The notes below the pieces were generated by a model. The model was not told the DNA's origin, made no database searches, and saw only the letters and a program-made list of their open reading frames with translations. The translations under genes and the position numbers were made by a program. From assembly GCF_000414115.1 (NCBI RefSeq), contig NZ_AOPZ01000449.1, positions 1 through 35,679 on the forward strand: 35,679 nucleotides of DNA. The letters are read 5' to 3'. Positions 8,317 through 15,844 of the stretch are shown piece after piece (positions within the stretch are counted from its first letter, which is position 1; every line of letters starts with the position of its first letter). The stretch is from Streptomyces aurantiacus JA 4570 (GTDB taxonomy: Bacteria > Actinomycetota > Actinomycetes > Streptomycetales > Streptomycetaceae).

Positions 8317-9756
8317 GTGGAGTGGTTCACGGCGGACTCCTACTGGCTGAGCCGGCTGGTCTTCCAGCGCGTGCTGGCCGCGCTCTATCTGCTCGCCTTC
8401 CTCGGCGCCGCGCTGCAGTTCCGCGCGCTCATCGGCGCGCGCGGCATGCTGCCCGTGCCTCGGTACGTGGCGGACGTACCCTTCCGCCGGGCTCCCAGCG
8501 TCTTCCACTTCCACTACTCGGACCGCTTCTTCGCGCTGTGCGCCTGGGGCGGCTGCGCGGTGGCCGCGGCGCTGCTCGCGGGCGTGGACGGGCTGCTGCC
8601 GCTGTGGGCGGCGATGCTGCTGTGGCTCGTGCCGTGGGCGCTCTATCTGTCGATCGTGAACGTGGGGCAGACCTGGTACGGCTTCGGCTGGGAGTCGCTG
8701 CTCCTCGAGGTCGGCTTCCTCGCCGTGCTGTTCGCGGGGGACGACGTCGGGCCGCCGGTGCTCGTGCTGTTCCTGCTGCGCTGGGTGCTGTTCCGGGTCG
8801 AGTTCGGCGCCGGGCTGATCAAGATGCGCGGCGACGCGTGCTGGCGCAAACTGACCTGTCTGTACTTCCACCATGAGACCCAGCCGATGCCGGGCCCGCT
8901 GAGCTGGTTCTTCCACCGGCTGCCGCGGCCGCTGCACCGTGTGGAGACGGCCGCCAACCACGTCACCCAACTCGCCGTCCCCTTCCTCCTGTTCACCCCG
9001 CAGCCCATCGCCACCGGCGCGGCCCTGCTGATGGCCGCCACCCAGTTGTGGCTCGTCCTCTCCGGCAACTTCTCCTGGCTGAACTGGCTGACGATCGCGC
9101 TCGCGCTCAGCGCGGTGGACTTCCGCCGCCTGTTCGGCGACGCGGCGGCCCCGCCCGCGGATCTCGCCTCTCCCCCGCTCTGGTACGAGGTCCTGGTCAT
9201 CGCCGTCACGGCGGGACTGCTCGCCCTGAGCTACCGCCCGGCCCGCAATCTGGTCTCGCGGCGGCAGATCATGAACTACTCCTTCGACCCGCTGCACCTG
9301 GTCAACGCCTACGGGGCGTTCGGCAGCGTGAACCGGGTGCGGCAGGAAGTCGTCGTCGAGGGGACGTCGGACGCGGTGCCGCGCCAGGACTCCGACTGGC
9401 GGGAGTACGAGTTCAAGGGCAAGCCCGGGGACGTACGGCGGTGGCCGCGGCAGTTCGCTCCGTACCATCTGCGGCTCGACTGGCTGATGTGGTTCGCCGG
9501 GCTCTCGCCCGCGTACGCGCGCGCGTGGTTCGGTCCGTTCGTGGAACGGCTCCTCGAAGGCGACCGGGACACGCTGCGGCTGCTGCGCCACTGCCCGTTC
9601 CCCGACCGGCCGCCGACGTACGTCCGCGCCCGTCTCTACCGCTACCGCTACACGACGTGGCGCGAGCTGCGGGAGACGGGCGCGTGCTGGGAGCGCACGT
9701 ACGTACGCGAGTTCCTGCCGCCGACCCGGCTCGGCGGGGGCGCTCCGGAGGCGTGA
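8317..9756 (+). CDS. Lipase maturation factor-like integral membrane protein
   Basis: A 479-residue protein related to vertebrate lipase maturation factor (LMF1/LMF2). The N-terminal two thirds is hydrophobic with roughly seven membrane segments (for example VLAALYLLAFLGAALQF). Family motifs include NVGQTWYGFGWESLLLEVGF, RWVLFRVEFGAGLIKMRG and YFHHETQPMPGPLSW. The C-terminal part is soluble (INAYGAFGSVNR-like segment, VVEGTSD, WREYEFKGKPGD, APYHLRLDWLMWF). In vertebrates LMF1 assists lipase folding in the endoplasmic reticulum; the bacterial role is unknown. The GTG start directly follows GGAGGA, too close for normal ribosome binding, so the start is slightly uncertain, but the N-terminus MEWFTADSYWLSRLVFQR fits the family. 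It appears monocistronic. Confidence 0.9.
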   Translation: MEWFTADSYWLSRLVFQRVLAALYLLAFLGAALQFRALIGARGMLPVPRYVADVPFRRAPSVFHFHYSDRFFALCAWGGCAVAAALLAGVDGLLPLWAAMLLWLVPWALYLSIVNVGQTWYGFGWESLLLEVGFLAVLFAGDDVGPPVLVLFLLRWVLFRVEFGAGLIKMRGDACWRKLTCLYFHHETQPMPGPLSWFFHRLPRPLHRVETAANHVTQLAVPFLLFTPQPIATGAALLMAATQLWLVLSGNFSWLNWLTIALALSAVDFRRLFGDAAAPPADLASPPLWYEVLVIAVTAGLLALSYRPARNLVSRRQIMNYSFDPLHLVNAYGAFGSVNRVRQEVVVEGTSDAVPRQDSDWREYEFKGKPGDVRRWPRQFAPYHLRLDWLMWFAGLSPAYARAWFGPFVERLLEGDRDTLRLLRHCPFPDRPPTYVRARLYRYRYTTWRELRETGACWERTYVREFLPPTRLGGGAPEA

Positions 9757-9801
9757 CCTCACCGGGCGCGTGGCCTCACCGGGCGCGTCACCTCACCGAG
9801 C
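9751..9801. repeat. Three 17-bp tandem repeats spanning two convergent stop codons
   Basis: Units at 9751-9767, 9768-9784 and 9785-9801 share the frame GCGTNNCCTCACCGGGC, with one or two mismatches. The first contains the stop of the lipase maturation factor-like gene (9754-9756). The third contains the stop of the convergent DUF805 gene (9793-9795). Confidence 0.9.
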
Positions 9802-10155
9802 CGGTGTCGCCGAGACCTCCTTGGGGTTGGGCCCGTGCTCGTTCGCCGGCTTGCTGTCGGTGGCGAGCATGACGATCAGGATGATCAGGCCGATCACCGG
9901 GAGCAGGAAGAGGAGCTGCCACCAGCCCGTGCGGCCGGTGTCGTGCAGGCGGCGCGCGCCGACGGCGAGGCCGGGAAGCAGGACCGCCACGGTGTAGGCC
10001 ACTTCGAGGACCGGCGTGATGCCGAGTGCCATGTCGAGCAGCGCGAGAACGAGGCTGACGACGAGGTTGAACAGGGTGAACATCCAGTATTCGGCGCGTC
10101 GCGCCCGCCCGTTGAACACGGCGTATTTCTTGAGTACGTCCACGTACCAGTGCAT
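9793..10155 (-). CDS. DUF805 membrane protein
   Basis: A small 120-residue protein of the DUF805 family. The diagnostic N-terminus has YAVFNGRARRAEYWMF, and the loop GARRLHDTGRTGWWQLL sits between membrane segments. About four hydrophobic helices are present (TLFNLVVSLVLALLDMAL; VAYTVAVLLPGLAV; LLFLLPVIGLIILIVML). The hydrophilic tail ends SKPANEHGPNPKEVSATPAR. The function of the family is unknown. The gene is alone, with its own strong-looking promoter, and is convergent with the upstream membrane protein gene. Confidence 0.93.
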   Translation of the reverse strand: MHWYVDVLKKYAVFNGRARRAEYWMFTLFNLVVSLVLALLDMALGITPVLEVAYTVAVLLPGLAVGARRLHDTGRTGWWQLLFLLPVIGLIILIVMLATDSKPANEHGPNPKEVSATPAR

Positions 10156-10216
10156 CGCGTCCCCCTATATGCCCGCGATGGAGCGCGTCCCCCGTAGGCC
10201 GCGCTTGAGGATCCAG

Positions 10217-10258
10217 AAGGTATGGCTTCGGGTGGTGTGGGTCAACCGGCCCCGGTTG
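10217..10258 (-). promoter_or_regulatory. Housekeeping-type promoter of the DUF805 gene with palindrome at the -35 box
   Basis: On the minus strand TTGACC (10240-10245) is followed after exactly 17 bases by TACCTT (10217-10222), placing transcription start about 55 bases before the DUF805 ATG. A 7-bp inverted repeat, CAACCGG/CCGGTTG (10243-10249 and 10252-10258), overlaps the -35 box and could be a repressor site. The promoter call is sequence-based; the operator call is inference. Confidence 0.6.
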
Positions 10259-10320
10259 GTCTGGTTCATACGGCTTTGGGTGACAGGAGTAAGGCGGGCA
10301 GGAGCTACGTCAAAGCAGGT

Positions 10321-10339
10321 CCGGCCCGGACCGGGCCGG
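10321..10339 (-). terminator. Hairpin terminator of the fucose operon
   Basis: A perfect 8-bp stem (CCGGCCCG at 10321-10328 with CGGGCCGG at 10332-10339) and a 3-base loop, about 50 bases after the lactonase stop. There is no U tract. Confidence 0.5.
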
Positions 10340-10387
10340 GGCGTAGCGCAATCATGGGCGGACCCGCCACCGCCTCAGCAGATTCCC

Positions 10388-11266
10388 TTAGTCCGGCCGA
10401 TCCGGCCGCCCGTACACGCGCCGCGCCGTTCCCGCGAAGACCTGCGCGCGCTCGGTGTCGCTCAGCGCCGCCGTCAGTTCCCGTGCCGCCTCGACCACTT
10501 GCTGGTACGTCGCCGCCAGCTCGCACACCGGCCAGTCCGAGCCGAACATCAACCGGGACGGGCCGAACGCCTCCAGGGCCGTGTCGGTGTAGGGGCGCAG
10601 GGACGCCGGGGTCCAGTTCGTCCAGTCGGCCTCGGTCACCAGGCCGGACAGTTTGGCGGTGGTGTTCGGCAGGGCGGCCAGCGCGCGCAGCGAGGCGGCC
10701 CAGGGTTCGCGGGCGGACGACGCCACGGGCGGCTTGCCCAGGTGGTCCAGGACGAAGGTGAGGCCGGGGTGGCCGGCGGCGGCCCGCGCGCACGCGGGGA
10801 GTTGGTGGGGCAGCACCACCAGGTCGTACGCGAGGCCCGCCGCGGCGACTGCAGCCAGGCCCCGCCCTACGTCAGGGCGCAGCAGCCACTCCGGGTCGGG
10901 CTCGGCCTGCACCTGGTGGCGGATGCCCACGAGGCGGTCGCCGCCCGGGAGTTCGGCCAGCGCCGCCAGGGCATCGGCGATGTCGGGGCGGGTGAGGTCG
11001 GCCCAGCCGACGACCCCGGCGATCAGATCGCTGCCCGCCGCGAGGGCCAGGAACTCCGGGGTCTCCTCGGGCACGGTGACGGTCTGGACGAGGACGGTGG
11101 CCGCGACTCCGGCGGCGCGGGCGTGCGGGGCGAGGTCGTCGACCGTGAAGGTGCGGCGGATCGGGGCCATCTCCGGGCCGGTGATCCACTCCTGGTCGCG
11201 CACGTCCAGGTCCCACACGTGGTGGTGGGCGTCGATGATCCCGCGCGTGCCCTCCGTTCCCGTCAC
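10388..11266 (-). CDS. Amidohydrolase, probable L-fucono-1,5-lactonase
   Basis: A 292-residue TIM-barrel amidohydrolase (amidohydrolase 2 / COG3618 type). The N-terminal metal or substrate motif IDAHHHVWDL (His14-16) and the C-terminal catalytic motif FGSDWPVCEL (Asp about 244) are both present. Family members hydrolyse sugar lactones such as L-fucono-1,5-lactone to the acid. The operon supplies the specificity: it sits with an aldose dehydrogenase and a fuconate dehydratase, so it should act between them. The GTG start overlaps the mutarotase stop (GTGA, 11263-11266). It is the last gene of the operon, ending TAA. Activity on L-rhamnono- or galactonolactone cannot be excluded. Confidence 0.85.
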   Translation of the reverse strand: MTGTEGTRGIIDAHHHVWDLDVRDQEWITGPEMAPIRRTFTVDDLAPHARAAGVAATVLVQTVTVPEETPEFLALAAGSDLIAGVVGWADLTRPDIADALAALAELPGGDRLVGIRHQVQAEPDPEWLLRPDVGRGLAAVAAAGLAYDLVVLPHQLPACARAAAGHPGLTFVLDHLGKPPVASSAREPWAASLRALAALPNTTAKLSGLVTEADWTNWTPASLRPYTDTALEAFGPSRLMFGSDWPVCELAATYQQVVEAARELTAALSDTERAQVFAGTARRVYGRPDRPD

Positions 11267-11577
11267 GGCAGCTCCCAGACGACCGGCAGGCCCGAGTCCG
11301 CGCCGTCGCCGGAGTAGTCGTGGACGACGTCGAGCAGTTCCGCCATGCGCGCCTGCCACGCCACGTTCACGGGCAGCTGCTCCAGCTCGGCGAGGAGACG
11401 CGCGTAGTCCGCGCACTCCAGGACGTGGAACAGGTCGGTACCGCTGCGCCAGATCGTCCAGGAGGTGGCGCCCGCGGCGCGGATCGCCGCGGTGAGCTCG
11501 GCGGGGACCTCGCGGTGCGCCGCTTCGTACTCCTCGACGCGGTCGGCGCGGACCTTGGTGTGCAGGGCGACTCTCAC
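11263..11577 (-). CDS. L-rhamnose mutarotase (RhaM/YiiL) family, probably L-fucose mutarotase
   Basis: A 104-residue cytoplasmic protein of the RhaM dimeric ferredoxin-like fold. Visible features are the N-terminal strand MRVALHTKV, the likely catalytic His21 in EYEAAHREVPAEL, the SWTIWRSGTDLFHVLEC segment and the tail WQARMAELLDVV. It interconverts alpha and beta anomers of a 6-deoxyhexose. The annotation often reads rhamnose mutarotase, but in this operon the substrate is presumably L-fucose, supplying the anomer oxidised by the dehydrogenase. The GTG start overlaps the upstream aldo/keto reductase stop, and its own stop overlaps the lactonase start. Confidence 0.87.
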   Translation of the reverse strand: MRVALHTKVRADRVEEYEAAHREVPAELTAAIRAAGATSWTIWRSGTDLFHVLECADYARLLAELEQLPVNVAWQARMAELLDVVHDYSGDGADSGLPVVWELP

Positions 11578-12617
11578 GGCGCGTCATCCTCTCCGGGGGC
11601 GCCCGCCCCGACAACGCCTTCCCCGGGCACGGGCACGTCGGGCGGCAGCAGGCCCTCCGCCCGCGCTTCCTTCCAGAAGTCGACGGGCACGTCCACGGCG
11701 AACTGCTCGGCGGCGTCGGTGACTTGGTACGGCGCGTGGATGCCGACCAGGACGCTCGCCACCGCCGGGTGGGCGAACGGGAAGGCGAGCGCGGCGGCGC
11801 GCAGGGTGACGCCGTGCCGCCCGGCGACCGTGCGCAGGCGACGGGCGCGGTCGAGCAACTCGCTTGGCGCCTCGGTGTAGTTGAAGCGTGCCCCGTCCTT
11901 CGGGTCGGCGAGCAGACCGGAGTTGAAGACGCCGCCGATGACCACCGACGCACCGCGTTCGCTCGCTGCGGGCAGCAGCTCGGCGAGGGCCTGATGGTCG
12001 AGGAGCGTGTAGCGGCCCGCGCACAGCACCGCGTCGACGTCGGTGTCCCGGACGAAGCGGGTGAGCATCTCGGCCTGGTTCATGCCCGCCCCGATGGCGC
12101 CCACGACGCCTTCGGCGCGGAGTCGTTCCAGGGCGGGATAGCCCTCGCGGAACGCCTGTTCGCCGTGGTTGTCGGGGTCGTGGAGGTAGACGATGTCGAC
12201 GCGGTCGAGGCCGAGCCGCTCCAGGCTGGACTCGATCGAGCGGCACACGCCGTCCGCGCTGAAGTCCCACCGGCGCCGGTGCGCGGCGGGCACGGCGAAC
12301 CCGCCGTCGGCCAGGTCGTCGCCGCTCACGGGCCCGGTGACCGGCTCCAGGATCCGCCCCACCTTCGTGGAGACGGTGTACGCGTCCCGGGGGCGCCCGC
12401 GCAGTGCCGCGCCGATCCTGCGTTCGGACAGGCCGAGGCCGTAGTGCGGCGCCGTGTCGAAGTAGCGCAGGCCGGCGTCCCAGGCGGAGTCGAGCGCGAC
12501 GGCCGCGTCCTCGTCGGTGACGGGCGAGTAGAGGTTGCCGATGCCGGCGCCGCCGAACGACAGCTCGCTGACCCGGACGGTGCCCCGGCCGAGGCGCCGG
12601 GCGCGGATGCCGCTCAC
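11574..12617 (-). CDS. Aldo/keto reductase, probable L-fucose 1-dehydrogenase
   Basis: A 347-residue (beta/alpha)8 oxidoreductase of the D-threo-aldose / L-fucose 1-dehydrogenase type. The catalytic tetrad is visible: Asp54 and Tyr59 in RYFDTAPHYG, Lys85 in VSTKVGR and His146 in VYLHDPDN. The N-terminal region (LSFGGAGIGNLY) is typical. It would oxidise L-fucose to L-fucono-1,5-lactone with NAD(P)+. GTG start overlapping the SDR stop (12614-12617); stop overlapping the mutarotase start. Position directly before mutarotase and lactonase supports this step. D-arabinose or L-galactose may be alternative substrates. Confidence 0.88.
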   Translation of the reverse strand: MSGIRARRLGRGTVRVSELSFGGAGIGNLYSPVTDEDAAVALDSAWDAGLRYFDTAPHYGLGLSERRIGAALRGRPRDAYTVSTKVGRILEPVTGPVSGDDLADGGFAVPAAHRRRWDFSADGVCRSIESSLERLGLDRVDIVYLHDPDNHGEQAFREGYPALERLRAEGVVGAIGAGMNQAEMLTRFVRDTDVDAVLCAGRYTLLDHQALAELLPAASERGASVVIGGVFNSGLLADPKDGARFNYTEAPSELLDRARRLRTVAGRHGVTLRAAALAFPFAHPAVASVLVGIHAPYQVTDAAEQFAVDVPVDFWKEARAEGLLPPDVPVPGEGVVGAGAPGEDDAP

Positions 12618-13378
12618 CGGGTCACCGGCCGCGGCCGCAGGCCCTGCATGCCGCCGTCGACGGCGAGGGCGGTGCCGGTGGTGGCGCCGGACAGCGGGCT
12701 CGCCAGGTAGGCGATGGCGCCCGCGACCTCGTCGGCGGTGACCAGGCGTCCGGTGGGCTGGCGGGCTTCGAGGGCGGCGCGCTCGGCGGCCGGGTCGGGG
12801 GCGGCGTCCAGGAGACGGCCGACCCACGGGGTGTCCACGGTGCCGGGGTTGACGCAGTTGACGCGCACGCCTTCGCGTACGTGGTCGGCCGCCATGGCGA
12901 GCGTCAGGGACAGCACGGCCCCCTTGGACGCGGAGTACAGGGCGCGCTGCGGCAGGCCCGCGGTCGCGGCGATGGAGCAGGTGTTGACGATCGCGGCGTG
13001 CGCGGAGGCCCGCAGGTGCGGGAGCGCGGCGCGGGTGGTGCGGACGACGCCGAGGACGTTGACGTCGAGGACGGTGTGCCACTGTGCGTCGTCGTTGTCC
13101 TCGACGGTGCCCTGCGCGCCGATACCCGCGTTGTTGACCAGTACGTCGAGTCCGCCGAGCTCGGCGGCGGCGGACGCGACCGCCTCCCGTACGGACGCGT
13201 CGTCGGTGACGTCGGCGGTGTACGCGTGCAGGGGCTTGTCCACGCCGCCCGGGTCGAGGTCGAGCACGGCCACCTCGGCGCCGCGCGCGGCGAGCAGCTC
13301 GGCGGTGGCGCGGCCGATGCCGGACGCGCCACCGGTGACCAGGGCCTTGAGCCCTGCGAAGTCCTGCGCGACGGTCAT
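12614..13378 (-). CDS. SDR oxidoreductase, probable 2-keto-3-deoxy-L-fuconate dehydrogenase
   Basis: A 254-residue classical short-chain dehydrogenase. The cofactor motif is TGGASGIG (residues 15-22), NNAG is at 82-85, and the catalytic triad is Ser135, Tyr148 and Lys152 (YSASK). Asp40/Asp42 at the end of the second strand (VAVLDLD) favour NAD+. Located next to the fuconate dehydratase, it most likely oxidises 2-keto-3-deoxy-L-fuconate to the 2,4-diketo form. A direct L-fucose dehydrogenase role is the alternative, since both enzyme types exist in the SDR family. Start ATG overlaps the dehydratase stop (ATGA at 13375-13378). Confidence 0.85.
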   Translation of the reverse strand: MTVAQDFAGLKALVTGGASGIGRATAELLAARGAEVAVLDLDPGGVDKPLHAYTADVTDDASVREAVASAAAELGGLDVLVNNAGIGAQGTVEDNDDAQWHTVLDVNVLGVVRTTRAALPHLRASAHAAIVNTCSIAATAGLPQRALYSASKGAVLSLTLAMAADHVREGVRVNCVNPGTVDTPWVGRLLDAAPDPAAERAALEARQPTGRLVTADEVAGAIAYLASPLSGATTGTALAVDGGMQGLRPRPVTR

Positions 13379-14724
13379 GCCGCGGCTCCCTTCTCGTGCG
13401 GCTGGTGAGCGAGGTCGGCGGCCCAGAACGAGCCGTCCGGATAAGTGAACTCGGCGATGGACTCCGGGCGCATGGTGGCCGAGAAGCCCGGCGCGGCCGG
13501 GGCGAGGTAGTGCCCCTCGCGCACCACGACCGGGTCGATGAAGTGTTCGTGGAGGTGGTCGACGTACTCGATGACCCGGTTCTCCGTCGTGCCGGACAGC
13601 GCGACGTAGTCGAACATCGACAGGTGCTGGACCAGCTCGCAAAGACCGACGCCGCCCGCGTGCGGGCACACCGGCACCCCGAAGCGCGCGGCGAGCAGCA
13701 GGATCGCGAGGTTCTCGTTGACGCCGCCGACGCGCGCCGCGTCGATCTGCAGGATGTCGATGGCACCGGCCTGGAGGAGCTGCTTGAACACGATGCGGTT
13801 CTGCACGTGTTCGCCGGTGGCGACCTTCACGGGGGCGACGGCGTCGCGGATGGTGGCGTGCGCGAGGACGTCGTCGGGGCTGGTGGGCTCCTCCACCCAG
13901 TACGGGTCGAACTCGGCGAGCGCGCGGGTCCAGCGCACGGCCTCGTCGACGTTCCAGCGCTGGTTGGCGTCGATCGCCATGCGGATGCCCGGCCCGATGG
14001 CCGCGCGGGCGGTGCGGCAGCGGCGTACGTCGTCGTCGAGGTCCGCGCCGACCTTCAGCTTGATCTGGGTGAAGCCGTCGGCGACGGCCTGGCGGGCGAG
14101 GCGGGTGAGCTTCTCGTCGCTGTAGCCGAGCCAGCCGGGTGAGGTGGTGTAGCCGGGGAAGCCGTGCTCGCGCAGCCGGTCCTCGCGGGCCCCCGCGCCG
14201 ACGCGGCCCCCGCGCAGCAGGGTGAGCGCCTCCTCGGGCGTGAGCGCGTCGGCGATGTAGCGGAAGTCGACCTGGGAGACCAGCCATTCGGGTTCCGCGT
14301 CGGCGAGGAGCTTCCACAGCGGGGTGCGGGCGCGCTTCGCGGCCAGGTCCCAGACGGCGTTGACGACGGCCCCGATCGCCATGTGCATCACGCCCTTCTC
14401 AGGGCCGAGCCAGCGCAGCTGGCTGTCGCCGATCAGGTCGCGGTTGAGCGTGCCCGGATCCCCGCAGAGCTCGTCGACGGAGCGGCCGACGACATGGTGC
14501 GCGATCGAGTCGATCGCGGCGACCTGCACCTCGTTGCCGCGCCCGATGGTGAAGGTGAAGCCGTGCCCTTCGAGTCCGTCCTCGGCGTCGGTGCGCAGCA
14601 CCACATAGGCGGCCGAGTAGTCCGGGTCCGGGTTCATGGCGTCGGACCCGTCCAGTTCCCGCGAGGTCGGGAACCGGATGTCGTAGGTGTCGACCGCAGT
14701 GACGCGGCCGGGAGTTGGGGACAC
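13375..14724 (-). CDS. L-fuconate dehydratase (enolase superfamily)
   Basis: A 449-residue enolase-superfamily dehydratase converting L-fuconate to 2-keto-3-deoxy-L-fuconate. It carries the fuconate-dehydratase signature SRELDGSDAMNPDPDYSAAY near the N-terminus and GHGFTFTIGRGNEV. Catalytic Lys222/Lys224 lie in QIKLKVG, metal ligands Asp252 (AIDANQRW), Glu278 (WVEEP) and Glu305 (ATGEH), and the general acid/base His355 in CPHAGG. This is the most specific marker that the operon handles L-fucose rather than L-rhamnose. A GTG start at 14724 was chosen because GGAAAGG lies seven bases upstream; a longer GTG start at 14811 would overlap the permease and adds only Pro-rich residues. It is separated from the permease by 73 bases. 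Confidence 0.93.
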   Translation of the reverse strand: MSPTPGRVTAVDTYDIRFPTSRELDGSDAMNPDPDYSAAYVVLRTDAEDGLEGHGFTFTIGRGNEVQVAAIDSIAHHVVGRSVDELCGDPGTLNRDLIGDSQLRWLGPEKGVMHMAIGAVVNAVWDLAAKRARTPLWKLLADAEPEWLVSQVDFRYIADALTPEEALTLLRGGRVGAGAREDRLREHGFPGYTTSPGWLGYSDEKLTRLARQAVADGFTQIKLKVGADLDDDVRRCRTARAAIGPGIRMAIDANQRWNVDEAVRWTRALAEFDPYWVEEPTSPDDVLAHATIRDAVAPVKVATGEHVQNRIVFKQLLQAGAIDILQIDAARVGGVNENLAILLLAARFGVPVCPHAGGVGLCELVQHLSMFDYVALSGTTENRVIEYVDHLHEHFIDPVVVREGHYLAPAAPGFSATMRPESIAEFTYPDGSFWAADLAHQPHEKGAAA

Positions 14725-14774
14725 AGGAGACCTTTCCGGAAGGAACAGGGAGCCGTGGGCGGGCGGGGACGGAG

Positions 14775-14817
14775 GTCCTGGGCGCGGCCCGGGGCGGTCA
14801 GTCCTGGGCACGGCCCG
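14775..14817. repeat. Duplicated 17-bp end of the sugar permease gene
   Basis: The last coding bases of the permease (14801-14817, GTCCTGGGCACGGCCCG on the plus strand) recur with one change at 14775-14791, 26 bases further downstream and past the stop codon at 14798-14800. Confidence 0.8.
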
Positions 14818-15844
14818 TGGTGACGCGCGCGATCATCAGGGCGACGAGGATGATGCCGCCGTAGATCGCCTGGATCCAGAAGGACGGCACCTGCGCGAGC
14901 GTGAGCAGGTTCTGTACGACGCCGAGCAGCAGCACACCGGTGAGCGCACCGAACATGGTGCCCTTGCCGCCGTCGAGGCTGATGCCGCCGATGACGGCCG
15001 CCGCGAACACCGTGAAGATCATGTTCTGGCCCTGGTTGGCGTTGATGGCGCCGACGTAGCCGGTCTGCATCAGGCCGCCGACGGCGGCGAGTGTCCCGGC
15101 GACGACGAACACGCCGAGCATGACCCGCTCGACGCGGATGCCCGCAGCCCGCGCGGCGTCCGCGTTGCCGCCGATCGCGTACAGGGCACGGCCGACGCGG
15201 TGGTACTTCAGGACGAGCCCGGTGATACCGAAGGCGGCCGCCGCGATCCACACCGACAGCGGCACGGTCAGGAACGTGGACGTGGCGAGCGTGAAGAACG
15301 ACTCGGGCATCCCGAACAGCGTCTTGCCCTTGGTGGCGCCGACGAGGACACCGCGCAGCACGATCAGCATGGCGAGCGTGACGATGAACGCGTTGAGCTT
15401 CAGCTTGACCACGAGGATGCCGTTGAAGCCGCCGATCACCGCGCCGACCAGCACGATCGCGAGCAGTCCGACGGCTGCGGGCAGGTCGGTGCCGAATCCC
15501 GCCTGCGCGGCGGGCAGCACGAGGAGCGCGCCGATGGCGGGCGCGATGCCGACGACCGACTCCAGGGACAGGTCGAACTTGCCGGTGATCAGCACGAGCG
15601 ACTCGGCGAGGACGACCATGGCCAGGGCCGCGGACGCGCCCAGGATGGAGATGATGTTCCGCTCGGTGAGGAAGGAGTCGTTGACGAAGGCGCCGAGCAC
15701 CATGAGGAGCAACAGGGCGGGGACAAGGGCGAGTTCGCGTGCGCGGCGGAGCAGCATGTTCTTCGCCGAACGGGTCTCCCCCGGGCGGACCGGGGCGGGC
15801 GCGGCGGGCGCCTTCGCGGCCGAAGGGGCCTTGATGTCAGCCAT
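14798..15844 (-). CDS. CUT2-type sugar ABC transporter permease (probable L-fucose)
   Basis: A 348-residue RbsC/branched-chain-type permease. After a 35-residue Ala/Pro-rich cytoplasmic leader, 8-10 hydrophobic segments follow. Family motifs include GKFDLSLESVVGIAPAIGAL, LNAFIVTLAMLIVLRG, YAIGGNADAARAAGI and AAVIGGISLDGGKGT. It forms the membrane channel with the two-domain ATPase and binding protein encoded upstream. The start was set at ATG 15844, preceded by AAGGAG; it overlaps the end of the ATPase gene by 8 bases. Substrate inferred as L-fucose from the operon. Confidence 0.92.
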   Translation of the reverse strand: MADIKAPSAAKAPAAPAPVRPGETRSAKNMLLRRARELALVPALLLLMVLGAFVNDSFLTERNIISILGASAALAMVVLAESLVLITGKFDLSLESVVGIAPAIGALLVLPAAQAGFGTDLPAAVGLLAIVLVGAVIGGFNGILVVKLKLNAFIVTLAMLIVLRGVLVGATKGKTLFGMPESFFTLATSTFLTVPLSVWIAAAAFGITGLVLKYHRVGRALYAIGGNADAARAAGIRVERVMLGVFVVAGTLAAVGGLMQTGYVGAINANQGQNMIFTVFAAAVIGGISLDGGKGTMFGALTGVLLLGVVQNLLTLAQVPSFWIQAIYGGIILVALMIARVTTGRAQD

